This document shows, in pieces, positions 17,375-25,982 of a stretch of DNA of 64,000 bases. This DNA is from Enterococcus sp. 9D6_DIV0238 (GTDB lineage Bacteria; Bacillota; Bacilli; Lactobacillales; Enterococcaceae): positions 1,639,501 to 1,703,500 of the forward strand of contig NZ_CP147246.1 in the NCBI RefSeq assembly GCF_002174455.2. The letters are read 5' to 3'. The position numbers were made by a program, and so were the translations under genes. Position 1 is the stretch's first letter, and each line of letters starts with the position of its first letter. The notes below the pieces were generated by a model that saw nothing but the letters and a program-made list of their open reading frames with translations, searched no databases and was not told where the DNA came from.

Positions 17375-17475
17375 AAAAGCTGAAAGAGCTGATTTGTCTC
17401 GAATGAAAAATAGAGAAAATTGAGCGTGATGCTCCTTATCACGAGTTTTTTTCTGAGAAGTACGCTCTTTTACTA
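17375..17475. repeat. Degenerate long-hairpin repeat, copy A2
   Basis: Starts AAAAGCTGAAAGAGC and ends near GCTCTTTTAC; outer arms AAAGAGC/GCTCTTT and inner arms GTGAT/ATCAC pair. The conserved AGCTRGATA tail is lost, so this copy has decayed at its right end. The rest of the spacer to 17589 shows nothing more. Confidence 0.6.
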
Positions 17476-17589
17476 CCGTCCTATCTTAACAAAAAATGAC
17501 GAACGATGCCACTTTTGATCGGCAAAACAAAAATAAGTGAAACAAAACGATTGCGCTTTGCTTCACTCGTTTTTTATCTATACCGACAT

Positions 17590-18051
17590 TTATTTTTTCT
17601 TTTTATCTGGACGAACAATCAGCACATCACAAGGCGCATTCCGAATAATGTAACTGCTGACGCTGCCGATCATAAAACGTTCGACTGCATTTAGACCCGA
17701 TTGTCCCACCATGATCAAATCGATCTCGTATTTTTTCGGTAGATCATTACACATCACATCTTTAGCAGACCCATAGGTTACAACGGTTTCTACTTGAGTA
17801 AAATCAACACTCTTAGCATACGTTTCACAATCTGCCAGTAATTCTTTTGCTGTTTCTGTTTCTTGATCCAACAGATTATCATTCAAGGATGAATAGCCCA
17901 TCATAGTGTATACCTGATTTTCTATGACATGAACGACGATCACGCGACTATTATTTCTTCTAGCCACCTCAACTGCCTGTTCAAAAGCTAAATTTCCTTG
18001 CTCACTGCCATCGACACCGACTAAAATATTTTTATACGTTTGTGTTAACAT
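17590..18051 (-). CDS. Universal stress protein (UspA family)
   Basis: A 153-residue single-domain Usp protein of the ATP-binding type. It begins MLTQTYKNILVGVDGSEQ, with the nucleotide-binding GQSGLNAVERFMIGSVSSYI motif (G-2X-G-9X-G[S/T]) at residues about 120-140 followed by CDVLIVRP. I start it at the ATG at 18051, which has GGGAG ahead; a 13-codon upstream extension from 18090 lacks family support. Usp proteins modulate survival in stationary phase and stress, but no specific partner is visible. It is followed by an A/T-rich spacer with hairpin repeats. Confidence 0.9.
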   Translation of the reverse strand: MLTQTYKNILVGVDGSEQGNLAFEQAVEVARRNNSRVIVVHVIENQVYTMMGYSSLNDNLLDQETETAKELLADCETYAKSVDFTQVETVVTYGSAKDVMCNDLPKKYEIDLIMVGQSGLNAVERFMIGSVSSYIIRNAPCDVLIVRPDKKKK

Positions 18052-18111
18052 GATACCCATCTCCCAATCAAATTCATTTGATTCTGACACTGGATCTTTT
18101 ACTGACTACTA

Positions 18112-18426
18112 CTAACGAAGACCGTTTAAAAAGGTGGTTATTTCTTCTTTGGTCTTACGATCTTTATTGACCAAACGGCCCAGCTCTTTGCCATTATCTG
18201 TTACGACAAAACTTGGGATCCCGAAAATATTCCACTCAGAGGCCAGATCGATAAATTTGTCCCGATCAACTTCAATAAACTGAAAATCTGAGAATTCGGC
18301 TTCGATCTCAGGCATGACCGGCTTGATATATCGGCAATCGCCGCACCAATCTGCAGTGAAGAAAAAGACACTCTTATCTTTTTCTACATAACCCGCTAAT
18401 TCTTCATAAGATGTTGGAATAATCAT
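18112..18426 (-). CDS. ytpP: Thioredoxin-like protein YtpP
   Basis: A 104-residue thioredoxin-fold protein with the active site [13 protein letters not shown] near residue 27 (WCGDC instead of WCGPC) and the cis-proline loop IFGIPSFVV near 70. It probably handles thiol-disulfide exchange in the cytoplasm; low-potential members with this motif in Firmicutes serve under oxidative or thiol stress. It is full length and lies 10 bases after pepA, probably co-transcribed, as in Bacillus. Confidence 0.9.
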   Translation of the reverse strand: MIIPTSYEELAGYVEKDKSVFFFTADWCGDCRYIKPVMPEIEAEFSDFQFIEVDRDKFIDLASEWNIFGIPSFVVTDNGKELGRLVNKDRKTKEEITTFLNGLR

Positions 18427-18436
18427 ATTGACCCCT

Positions 18437-19516
18437 CTACTTTCCGTAAATGATCGTATTGACTGTTGTCTTGTCTAAGCCTTTTAAGACTTGGATCAGC
18501 ATTTCGCGAGCTGCTTCATAGTCTTTGATATTGAACATCGTTTGATGCGTATGAATGTAACGTCCGCAAACACCGATCACTGTACTTGGAACCCCGTTAT
18601 TCGTTGTATGAGCCGCACCTGCATCTGTACCGCCTTTAGAAACAAAGTATTGATATGGAATATTGTGTGTCGCTGCAGTATCCAGTAAATATTCACGGAC
18701 ACGAGGTAACGTGATCAAACCAGGATCATAAATACGTAATAGTGTTCCTTCACCTAAATGTCCATACGTCCCTTTTTTCGTTTGTAAATCATCGGCAGCT
18801 GAACAGTCTACTGCAAAGAATAAATCTGGTTTAAACTTGTGAACAGATGGTTTAGAACCACGCAAACCAACTTCTTCCTGAACATTCGCACCAGCGATCA
18901 ATGTATGACCTAATTGTTCATTTTGCAATTCTTCCAATGCTTCTAAAACCAAAGTACAGCCGTAACGGTTATCCCAAGCTTTACTGATGATATTTTTACC
19001 ATTCGCTGTTTTGATCGTTTCAGTTTGAGGTACGATCGAATCTCCTGGACGTACGCCGTAGCTTTCTGCTTCTTCTTTTGATTCAAAGCCTGCATCAAAT
19101 AACACATCGGTTACTTCAAGCTGCTTTTGGCCACTTGTTCCACGCAATAAATGCGGAGGAACGGAAGAAGAAATACAAGGATAATTCCCTTTGCTTGTTT
19201 TTAAAGTAAAGCGTTGTGCTGAAACAACATATGGATTCCAGCCACCTAAAGGTACGACTTGAAATAGACCATTATCTTTGATTTGAGTCAACATAAAACC
19301 GACCTCATCCATGTGAGCCGCAACCATCACACGTGGTGCATCTTGCTCTTTTGCTCTTTTAAGACCAAAGATACCGCCTAAACCATCATATTGGATCTCA
19401 TCCACTAATGGCGTCATATGCTTTTTCATATACACACGAATATCGTCTTCAAATCCGCTGGTTCCTTGCAATTCAGTCAATTCTTTGATGCGTTGAAATG
19501 TTTTTTCTTCCATCAT
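18437..19516 (-). CDS. pepA: M42-family glutamyl aminopeptidase
   Basis: A 359-residue cytosolic metallo-aminopeptidase that removes N-terminal Glu/Asp from peptides and forms large self-compartmentalising complexes. The di-metal site is visible in [10 protein letters not shown] near residue 68, KAWDNRYGC near 180, [10 protein letters not shown] near 213 and [10 protein letters not shown] near 235, with the final histidine in [10 protein letters not shown] near 322. Length and motifs are normal. The ATG at 19516 (or the next codon) has no strong SD. It heads a minus-strand run with ytpP and perhaps usp. Confidence 0.93.
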   Translation of the reverse strand: MMEEKTFQRIKELTELQGTSGFEDDIRVYMKKHMTPLVDEIQYDGLGGIFGLKRAKEQDAPRVMVAAHMDEVGFMLTQIKDNGLFQVVPLGGWNPYVVSAQRFTLKTSKGNYPCISSSVPPHLLRGTSGQKQLEVTDVLFDAGFESKEEAESYGVRPGDSIVPQTETIKTANGKNIISKAWDNRYGCTLVLEALEELQNEQLGHTLIAGANVQEEVGLRGSKPSVHKFKPDLFFAVDCSAADDLQTKKGTYGHLGEGTLLRIYDPGLITLPRVREYLLDTAATHNIPYQYFVSKGGTDAGAAHTTNNGVPSTVIGVCGRYIHTHQTMFNIKDYEAAREMLIQVLKGLDKTTVNTIIYGK

Positions 19517-19756
19517 TATATTATCTGCCAGCTACCCTTTTAAGTTTCAAGGATGAACCTTTCTTTTCTGTAAAAATAACACATCATTCAAACAGAAACG
19601 GCAGATACTCCTTTCATCTAATTTCATCATTTATTATAACGCAAATTTTTTTAATTGCCCACGTTTTTTGTTTTTCGATATTTCCTTCATGTATGGTAAA
19701 ATAAAAGAAAGGTCGATTTTTTCGGCAAACATTGACTATACTCGGAGGTTATTCCC

Positions 19757-20098
19757 ATGAATGAAGAAAATGAATTAAGCTATTTCAAAGGCGGCTTAGC
19801 GATCGGTGTGAGTCTGGGTATCATAAGTGGGATTGCTTCTACATTATGGTATCAAAAACAACGAACCGTAGATGCTGACCTAGTTTTAGAAAATGTCAAA
19901 GAAGCATTTTTAAAAGAAGGCCCGATAGAAGGATCATGGATCGAATTTGAGAAAAAGCCACTTCGGAAATTTGCGATTCATTCAAAAACCTATAATGGCG
20001 GTATTTCTCGTTTAGAAGACGGCGTTATGGTCCAATATGAATTCACAGCAGATGCGCTCACTGGTACAGTGATCGATGTCAAGAGAATCAAAGAATAA
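19757..20098 (+). CDS. Conserved small membrane-anchored protein of unknown function
   Basis: A 113-residue protein with one N-terminal membrane helix (about 12-35: GGLAIGVSLGIISGIASTLWY) and a soluble part of about 75 residues (EGSWIEFEKKPLRKFAIHSKTYNGGISR) that resembles the PepSY-like small domain of Lactobacillales proteins next to pepA; I do not know its function. Good SD (CGGAGG) and an extended -10 TGGTAAAAT near 19696. It is transcribed alone, away from pepA, and closed by a terminator at 20101-20143. Confidence 0.75.
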   Translation: MNEENELSYFKGGLAIGVSLGIISGIASTLWYQKQRTVDADLVLENVKEAFLKEGPIEGSWIEFEKKPLRKFAIHSKTYNGGISRLEDGVMVQYEFTADALTGTVIDVKRIKE

Positions 20099-20100
20099 AA

Positions 20101-20143
20101 AGAATCAGAGAAAAACTAATGACTCGTTTTTCTCTGATTCTTT
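20101..20143. terminator. Terminator shared by the 19757 gene and the TMEM175 remnant
   Basis: AGAATCAGAGAAAAA ... TTTTTCTCTGATTCTTT, a long perfect stem with T run; it overlaps the 3' end of the convergent TMEM175 pseudogene. Confidence 0.9.
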
Positions 20144-20706
20144 CTATTTTGGTCAAATCTTCCTCGTGCGCGTTTCCCATTACGCCCAAAAGATTCTTCC
20201 ACATTTGTTTTCAAAAAATAACTAACGATCGGAACACCAATAAACAATACCAGCGCTAATGAAGGCACATACCAGCCAACGAGCATGACTGATAAGATGG
20301 CTCCATAGTATAAACGATCTCTTGCTGCATATAATTGTTTCAACTATTTTTGTCTGCTCTCTTCTTCCACTGCCAACGGAATCCCTGCTTTAAACAAACG
20401 ACTAAATGTTCCATTGACAGCAATCAGTAATAAACCATAAGCAAGTGTAGGCAGCTGTTTATCCGCAGCTTCCATAGACCAGCTCGTAAAAAATGGAATC
20501 AAAACTAAAGAGAAAAGAAAACATGTATTTCTGATAACGAATGGTTCATTGATTTTTTTGATCTGCTCAAACAATTTCCGATGATCGTTCCAATAGCCCG
20601 CTACGATGAAAAAACTGATTGCAAATGTCAGCAAGCTTTCAAGAAATCCAGTATAGTCACCACTGTTGGGAATTGGTATTTCCATCATCATTCCTCCTGT
20701 TGTCAC
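20116..20706 (-). pseudogene. TMEM175 (DUF1211)-type potassium channel gene, N-terminally truncated and interrupted by TAG
   Basis: Two adjacent frames, 20344-20706 (120 codons) and 20116-20343 (75 codons), are in the same register and separated only by TAG (20346-20344). Read through, they give a TMEM175-like protein: FLESLLTFAISFFIVAGYW, the NDHRKLFEQIKKIN loop, LFSLVLIPFFTSW, then after the stop a last helix pair (GAILSVMLVGWYVPSLALVL). The family's first helix with its RFSD-like gate signature is missing; the frame begins at MEIPIP, where that helix normally ends. An AGGAGG just before the ATG may be fortuitous. It lies immediately after the ABC exporter operon. Most likely a decayed gene. 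Confidence 0.7.
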
Positions 20707-20711
20707 TGTAC

Positions 20712-22511
20712 TCAGGCAACATCACTTAAGAATTGACTATTATAGATGTCCGAATAAACACCTTCAGCTTCTAATAATTCTTGATGATTCCCTGATTCTA
20801 CAACATCTCCTTGATCCATCACGATGATTTTATCGGCATCATAAATCGTAGACAAACGATGAGCTACAACAAAACTGGTACGACCTACCAACAATTGTTT
20901 CATTGCTTTTTGAATCAGCATCTCTGTCCTAGTATCGACATTCGATGTCGCTTCGTCTAAAATCAAGATTTCCGGATTCGCTAAAAAGGCTCGGGCGATC
21001 GTAATCAGCTGTCTTTGTCCTTGTGAGATATTATTTGTTTCTTCATTCAAAACCGTTTCATAACCTTCCGGTAATTTTCGAACAAACTCATCCACAAAAG
21101 CCGCTTTAGCTGCAGCATAGACCTGCTCTTTCGTTGCATCAGGATTGCCGTACTTGATATTGTCGTAAATCGTTCCTGAAAAAAGCCAAGTATCCTGTAA
21201 GACCATACCGATCTTTTGATGTAGCTGTTCATGCGTAAAGTTTCGGCTATCGATTCCATCGATTTTAATACTACCGCCAGAAATTTCATAAAACCGTTGT
21301 AATAAATGAACTAAGGTTGTCTTACCTGCACCTGTGTGTCCGACAATCGCAATCGTTTCTTTGGGTGCAACCGCTAAAGAAAAGTCCTTCATCAATAATT
21401 CTTCTCCGTAGCCAAATTGAACATGATCGAAACGTACTTTAGCCGAGTCATCCAGCTGATTAGGAAATGTCTGTTCATAATGTTTTCTTTCTTCTTCATC
21501 CAATACTTCAAAGACCCGTTCCGCAGAAGCAACGATCGATAAAATCCCGCTCCATATTTGAGAGAATTGACTAATTGGTTGAGAAAATTGCGTTGAATAT
21601 TGAAGGAATGCCTGTAAATTTCCGATCAAGATCGCACCTGCAGCCACTTCAACAGCACCGACAGTACAAATCACGACATAAACTAGATTTTTCAATAAAA
21701 TCATCGCCGGCATCATTGAACCGCCGAAAAATTTTGATTTCCAACCGGCTTCATACATTTCTTTATTGAACGTTTCAAATTGCTGCTCAGATTTTTCTTC
21801 ATAATTAAAGCTTTTGATTACCGTATGACCATTGAAAGCCTCTTCGATCTGACCATTTAAGCTGCCTTGCACGTGTAAATATTTCTTGAAATTTTCCTGT
21901 GCTTTTGGTGTAAACAGTTTCGTTATCAAAAAACTGCAGGGTAAAATCAATGCAGCGACCAAAGTCAATTTCCAACTGATCGTCAGCATCAACCAGATCA
22001 CACCGATGACTAAAATCACGCTAGAAAGTAATTGAGTCAAACTTTGCTGCAGCATCGTTGCGATATTGTCCATGTCATTGATCGCGATCGACATCAGGTT
22101 TCCATTTGAATGCTTGTCAAAATAATCACTTGGTAACTCATTGATCTTTGTCTTTAACTCGTTTCGTAAGGTTTTGGTTGTATTTTGTGAAACAACTGTC
22201 ATCAACCACTGTTGTACAAAGTCCGCGATTGCTTTACCAACATACATTGCTCCGACGATCCCCAATATCATGGCAAGCTTTGTGAAATCAATTCCTGTTT
22301 TTGCTTTGATTCCTGCAAAAATCAATGTCGTTGCTGATCCTAATAATTTAGGGCTTAGCACTTGAAGCAGTGTACCTGCGATTGCAATGACTGCGACTAA
22401 CACGATCAGCCAAAGACTTTCTTTCATGTAGCTCATCAATCGCTTAAGTGTTCCGCTTAAATCTTTTGGTGTCGCTTTGACGCCTCTATTCATCGGTGTT
22501 CCTTTACTCAT
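20712..22511 (-). CDS. Heterodimeric multidrug ABC exporter, subunit with consensus Walker B
   Basis: A 599-residue half-transporter: six membrane helices (about 40-330) then an ATPase domain with Walker A GHTGAGKTTL, signature NISQGQRQL, Walker B ILILDEATSNVD and an H-loop VVAHRLS. The catalytic glutamate is present here, while its partner (upstream gene) has Asp; such unequal pairs form heterodimeric exporters like LmrCD, BmrCD and EfrAB. The start at 22511 follows AAGGAGG and overlaps the partner's stop (TGATG); a 28-codon upstream extension is an artefact of that overlap. Substrate cannot be read from sequence; drugs or lipids are likely. Confidence 0.92.
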   Translation of the reverse strand: MSKGTPMNRGVKATPKDLSGTLKRLMSYMKESLWLIVLVAVIAIAGTLLQVLSPKLLGSATTLIFAGIKAKTGIDFTKLAMILGIVGAMYVGKAIADFVQQWLMTVVSQNTTKTLRNELKTKINELPSDYFDKHSNGNLMSIAINDMDNIATMLQQSLTQLLSSVILVIGVIWLMLTISWKLTLVAALILPCSFLITKLFTPKAQENFKKYLHVQGSLNGQIEEAFNGHTVIKSFNYEEKSEQQFETFNKEMYEAGWKSKFFGGSMMPAMILLKNLVYVVICTVGAVEVAAGAILIGNLQAFLQYSTQFSQPISQFSQIWSGILSIVASAERVFEVLDEEERKHYEQTFPNQLDDSAKVRFDHVQFGYGEELLMKDFSLAVAPKETIAIVGHTGAGKTTLVHLLQRFYEISGGSIKIDGIDSRNFTHEQLHQKIGMVLQDTWLFSGTIYDNIKYGNPDATKEQVYAAAKAAFVDEFVRKLPEGYETVLNEETNNISQGQRQLITIARAFLANPEILILDEATSNVDTRTEMLIQKAMKQLLVGRTSFVVAHRLSTIYDADKIIVMDQGDVVESGNHQELLEAEGVYSDIYNSQFLSDVA

Positions 22512-24229
22512 CAGGCTGCCTCCTTGTCTTCTTGTGAAAGAATGATTTCTTGATAGACCGCGTTTGTTTCGGCCAATTCCTCGTGTATTCCCCAACCAAC
22601 CATTTGACCTTCATTCAATACAAGAATTTTTGCAGCATTTTTCACAGTAGTGATTCTTTGTGCCACAATAATTTTGATTGCTTGATTTAAATGAACCTTC
22701 ATCTTTTTTTGGATCATTGCATCTGTTTTGAAATCAAGTGCCGAAAATGAATCATCAAAAAGATAGATCGCAGCATTTTTTACAAATGCTCTCGCCAAAC
22801 AGAGTCGTTGTTTTTGACCGCCGGAAAAATTGCCGCCATTTTTTTCTACCGCGCCATCTAAACCACCTTGTGCTTGGACGAAATCTACGGCCTGCGCTAA
22901 TGCTAGAGCATCCCAAAGCTCATCATCTGTCGCCCGTTGATTTCCAACCAATAAATTTTCACGGATCGTTCCAAAAAATAACTGATTTACTTGAGGTACT
23001 AAACTAACTTGTTCATGCCAATTGCTTTGAGATATCTGACTGATTTCCTGCTCATTAAAACGAATCGATCCTTTACGTGGATCATACAAGCGGTCTAGTA
23101 AATTGACTAACGTCGTTTTTCCTGAACCTGTACTTCCGATAATTGCCAAGGTTTCTCCTGATCGAACAGAAAGAGAGATTCTTTCTAAGGCGTCTTCCTC
23201 CGCACCATCATAGCTGAATGAAACTTGGTCTAGGATCAAACTATTGGTTTTAGATTCATGCTCAGCGAAATCACTTGAACCATCTTGAATCACATTTTCT
23301 GTCTCCAACACATTATTGATTCGTTTCGCAGAAATTTGTCCACGCGGAATCGAAGAAAGAACCATTGTTAAAATAGCGACGCCCATTAAAATTTGTGCTG
23401 CATAAGACACAACACCCATCATCGTTCCAATCTCCATCTGCCCTGTATCGATCAGTCCTGCACCTAGCCAAGTGATTGCGATCGTTGCTAAGCTCATCAT
23501 CAACGTAATGAAAGGCATCAAGAAACTAAAGGCTGTATTTGAGCGAATCGCTAATTTGGTATACGATTCATTTTCTTTTTGGTAACGTTGATACTCTTCC
23601 TGTTCTTTATTGAACGCATGGATCACTTTTATCCCTGTCAATCCTTCTTTAAAAATTAGGTTCAGCTGATCGATCTTTCGCTGCATTTTATCAAATAAAG
23701 GATTGGTATAACGGAAAATCAACCAGCAGACGATCAAAATAATCGGTGTTACAGAAACAAATGCCATTGTTAATGATGGACTTAACCGATAGGCAAAATA
23801 GATCCCGCCGACTAGATAAAGAGGTGCTAGAATCAAAAATTTCAAGCCCATTTCAACTAGATTTTGTACTTGAGTCACATCGTTTGTATTTCTGGTAATC
23901 AATGAAGAAGAGCCAAATCGATCCATTTCTTTTTGCGAAAATGAAGTAACTTTTTTGAACAATGCTTCTCGTAATTCACCGCCTAAGCCATACGATACCT
24001 TAGCCGCAAAATAAATGTTGATCAATGCTCCACCAAAACTAATAATCGCAAACCCTAACATTAAAAATCCTTTTTGCCAAATAATCGTTTGATCATTTGG
24101 AACAACTCCTTGATTGATCAATTGAGCTGTCAACGTGGGTAAATACAAATCACTAAATGTTTGTACTAATAAAAATAAAACTGCAATTGCTGTTGTCGCC
24201 TTTGGAAGACGTTTGATTATTTTTTTCAT
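22511..24229 (-). CDS. Heterodimeric multidrug ABC exporter, subunit with degenerate Walker B
   Basis: A 572-residue half-transporter with six helices (about 15-310) and an ATPase domain: Walker A GSTGSGKTTL, signature NFSGGQKQR, and Walker B IYLFDDSFSALD, where the usual catalytic Glu is Asp, and the switch histidine is replaced by Gln (VAQRIT). This is the expected partner with the degenerate site. I start it at ATG 24229 (GAAGGG before it) rather than 24247. It is preceded by a leader ORF and a consensus promoter with three GGTACC dyads. TGATG overlap links it to the second subunit. Confidence 0.92.
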   Translation of the reverse strand: MKKIIKRLPKATTAIAVLFLLVQTFSDLYLPTLTAQLINQGVVPNDQTIIWQKGFLMLGFAIISFGGALINIYFAAKVSYGLGGELREALFKKVTSFSQKEMDRFGSSSLITRNTNDVTQVQNLVEMGLKFLILAPLYLVGGIYFAYRLSPSLTMAFVSVTPIILIVCWLIFRYTNPLFDKMQRKIDQLNLIFKEGLTGIKVIHAFNKEQEEYQRYQKENESYTKLAIRSNTAFSFLMPFITLMMSLATIAITWLGAGLIDTGQMEIGTMMGVVSYAAQILMGVAILTMVLSSIPRGQISAKRINNVLETENVIQDGSSDFAEHESKTNSLILDQVSFSYDGAEEDALERISLSVRSGETLAIIGSTGSGKTTLVNLLDRLYDPRKGSIRFNEQEISQISQSNWHEQVSLVPQVNQLFFGTIRENLLVGNQRATDDELWDALALAQAVDFVQAQGGLDGAVEKNGGNFSGGQKQRLCLARAFVKNAAIYLFDDSFSALDFKTDAMIQKKMKVHLNQAIKIIVAQRITTVKNAAKILVLNEGQMVGWGIHEELAETNAVYQEIILSQEDKEAA

Positions 24230-24261
24230 GTATTTCCCTTCTTTCATCTACTACTTATTAT

Positions 24262-24345
24262 TTATGCATATACAGGCATATCTCTTTTGATTTTCAATCG
24301 TTGTGTCTTACAAAAATCATAAAATAAAAATAAACAAGCAATCAT
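24262..24345 (-). CDS. Leader ORF (27 codons) upstream of the ABC exporter
   Basis: AGGAGA (24358-24353) lies seven bases ahead of ATG at 24345, giving a 27-residue peptide beginning MIACLFLFYDFCKTQR and ending RDMPVYA, which stops 32 bases before the exporter start. It lies between the promoter and the operon. In Bacillus subtilis the BmrCD exporter is controlled by translation of a leader peptide, so drug-sensitive attenuation is a reasonable hypothesis. I see no clear terminator between leader and operon, which weakens that model. A fortuitous ORF is possible. Confidence 0.5.
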   Translation of the reverse strand: MIACLFLFYDFCKTQRLKIKRDMPVYA

Positions 24346-24395
24346 CTCATCATCTCCTATGCTTTTATTCATTTAATCGATTATACAAAATTAAA

Positions 24396-24467
24396 ACAGG
24401 TACCTTACAAAAAAGAATTATAAAGGTACCTGTTTTAAATGTCAACAAAAATATGTAGGTACCTACA
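24396..24467 (-). promoter_or_regulatory. Consensus promoter with three GGTACC operators, ABC exporter operon
   Basis: On the minus strand TTGACA (24445-24440), 17 bases, TATAAT (24422-24417): a perfect sigma-A promoter. Palindromes centred on GGTACC occur upstream of the -35 (TGTAGGTACCTACA, 24454-24467), in the spacer (24425-24430) and just after the -10 (24399-24404). The last two form AAAACAGGTACCTT/AAGGTACCTGTTTT arms around the -10. This is a typical tightly repressed layout. The regulator is not in the window. Confidence 0.75.
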
Positions 24468-24470
24468 AAA

Positions 24471-24575
24471 AAAGAGAAACCGGGACATAACTCTACGAGT
24501 TACGACCCAGTCCTCTTTAAAACCAATAAACGGTGGAAGCTTCGGGAATAAACACTTTTATCCCATTTTCTCTCT
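24471..24575. repeat. Enterococcal extragenic stem-loop element (copy 1)
   Basis: A structured non-coding element: end arms AGAGAAA-CCGGGACATAA and TTATCCCATTTTCTCT pair, and an internal TAACTC-TAC-GAGTTA hairpin follows the left arm. It shares motifs with the element at 60.1-60.3 kb (ACTCTRCGAGT, ATAAACGG, GGGAWTAAACACTT). It follows the stop of the sugar permease gene and has a T run on the minus strand, so it likely acts as its terminator. Confidence 0.65.
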
Positions 24576-24577
24576 TC

Positions 24578-25435
24578 TTATTGCTTGATTAGTCCAACGA
24601 GTAAAATTCCCGCTGTGATCAAAAAGGCTCCTAAAATAATTTGCCTTAATTCTTTCTTTGTTTTTTGAACTCTTAAAAAGCAAAGTCCACCAAAAATTGA
24701 GACTAGTACCGCTAGCTGTGAAAAGGTAAAGCTTTTCGCAACACCGATCAATGGAATAATTAAAAATAAGCTTAGATTAGCAACACTCCATGCCAATCCC
24801 GTCGTCCAATTTTTCATGATTGCTACAGGATCGACTTTTGATTTTTCAGCCCAAGCAAGTAATAATGAACTCATAAACATCCCTACTGATTGAGGAAAAA
24901 TAACAGCTGTTCCAGAGATAGAAAAAAATTGCGGCAATGTCACATACAATACTAAGGCACTTGAAGAAAACAGTAAAAAAAGAAGTCCCTGCTTAAAATC
25001 TGCTGTAAGCTTCTGTTGCTCCTGCTCTTTAGAAAATGACGTACAGACGATTCCAAAAATGACCAACAAGATACCTGTTCCTCCAATGATAAACGCTTGG
25101 ATACCTTGCCACTCTCGAAAAAAGAATACCGCAACTAACGTTGTTCCTATCAATTGGGTCCCGTTAGAAATCGGCATTGCCTCAGAAACGGGCATCAATT
25201 GAAATGAGTGAAACTGTAAATACTGTCCTATCGCCCACAGACAACCTGACAAAAAGGTGACAATACACAGCGAGACAGTCAACTGCGGCTTCAAACAAAA
25301 TAAGACAACGATTCCGCACAGCAACGCAACCATCGTAGTTCCTATCAACTGATTGATCGGTTTGGCTTTTGTTAAAGAAGCGATCACTGGCATCAAGCCC
25401 CAGCCAAGCGCAGGTAAAAAATAAAGTAAATACAT
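24578..25435 (-). CDS. GRP-family sugar permease (GlcU/RbsU type)
   Basis: A 285-residue membrane protein with about ten helices of the DMT/GRP sugar transporter type (MYLLYFLPALGWGLMPVIASL at the N-terminus, QYLQFHSFQLMPVSEAMPISNGTQ near 95). Family members such as GlcU and RbsU import glucose or ribose by proton symport. It follows the EIIA gene with a 74-base gap containing a short inverted repeat, so it may be the last gene of the alpha-glucoside cluster. Substrate specificity cannot be assigned from sequence. Confidence 0.82.
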   Translation of the reverse strand: MYLLYFLPALGWGLMPVIASLTKAKPINQLIGTTMVALLCGIVVLFCLKPQLTVSLCIVTFLSGCLWAIGQYLQFHSFQLMPVSEAMPISNGTQLIGTTLVAVFFFREWQGIQAFIIGGTGILLVIFGIVCTSFSKEQEQQKLTADFKQGLLFLLFSSSALVLYVTLPQFFSISGTAVIFPQSVGMFMSSLLLAWAEKSKVDPVAIMKNWTTGLAWSVANLSLFLIIPLIGVAKSFTFSQLAVLVSIFGGLCFLRVQKTKKELRQIILGAFLITAGILLVGLIKQ

Positions 25436-25509
25436 CGATATCTCCTTCTAATTACAAAGAGAGAAAACAGCAGAGCGTTCCGCTGTTTTCTCTACTGAAT
25501 TTTATTTGC

Positions 25510-25968
25510 TCAAAGTTTAAACACATCATCTTCGATAGAAACATGCTCTTTTCCTTTGATGATCTCCCCTTTGTCAGTCTCTGGTAATACAACGATTATC
25601 ACCGGATCTTTTGCTTCGTTCTTCAGCAGTGCAAGATTCATTTCCGCTAGCTTTTGCCCACAGCTAATTGTTCCATTTTCTGCTACAAGTAATGAAAAAG
25701 GGGCTCCTTTTAGATCTACTGTATCTAATCCCATATGGATCAAGATCGTCTCTCCCGATCGACTTTCTAACGTGATCGCATGAAGTGTTGGAAAAATGTT
25801 TAAGATTTTTCCAGAGACTGGTGCATACACTTGCCCTGTATGTTCGGTGATCGCAAAGCCAGGCCCCATCATTTTCTTGGAAAAAACAGCGTCATCCACG
25901 TCTTCTAAAGGGATCAATCGACCTTCTGCTACAGCTTTTAATGACTTTTTCTTTTTAAAGAATCTCAT
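25510..25968 (-). CDS. PTS EIIA component, glucose type
   Basis: A 152-residue stand-alone EIIA of the Glc family. The phospho-accepting histidine lies in ETILIHMGLDTVDLKG near residue 90, with the conserved PLEDVDDAVFSKKMMGPG near 25 and YAPVSGKI near 48. The IICB encoded upstream at 27321-28745 lacks an EIIA, so this gene should phosphorylate it, accepting phosphate from HPr. It lies 14 bases after the GH4 gene, in the same operon. Well supported. Confidence 0.92.
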   Translation of the reverse strand: MRFFKKKKSLKAVAEGRLIPLEDVDDAVFSKKMMGPGFAITEHTGQVYAPVSGKILNIFPTLHAITLESRSGETILIHMGLDTVDLKGAPFSLLVAENGTISCGQKLAEMNLALLKNEAKDPVIIVVLPETDKGEIIKGKEHVSIEDDVFKL

Positions 25969-25982
25969 TTTCCACCTAACCT

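Noticed and set aside
20116..20706. Two separate small membrane protein genes (20116-20343 and 20344-20706)
   Set aside because: They share one reading frame divided by a single TAG and together cover consecutive helices of one TMEM175-type protein.
24396..24434. AAAACAGGTACCTT/AAGGTACCTGTTTT as a rho-independent terminator
   Set aside because: The arms flank a perfect -10 box and lack a following T run on the transcribed strand; operators are more likely.
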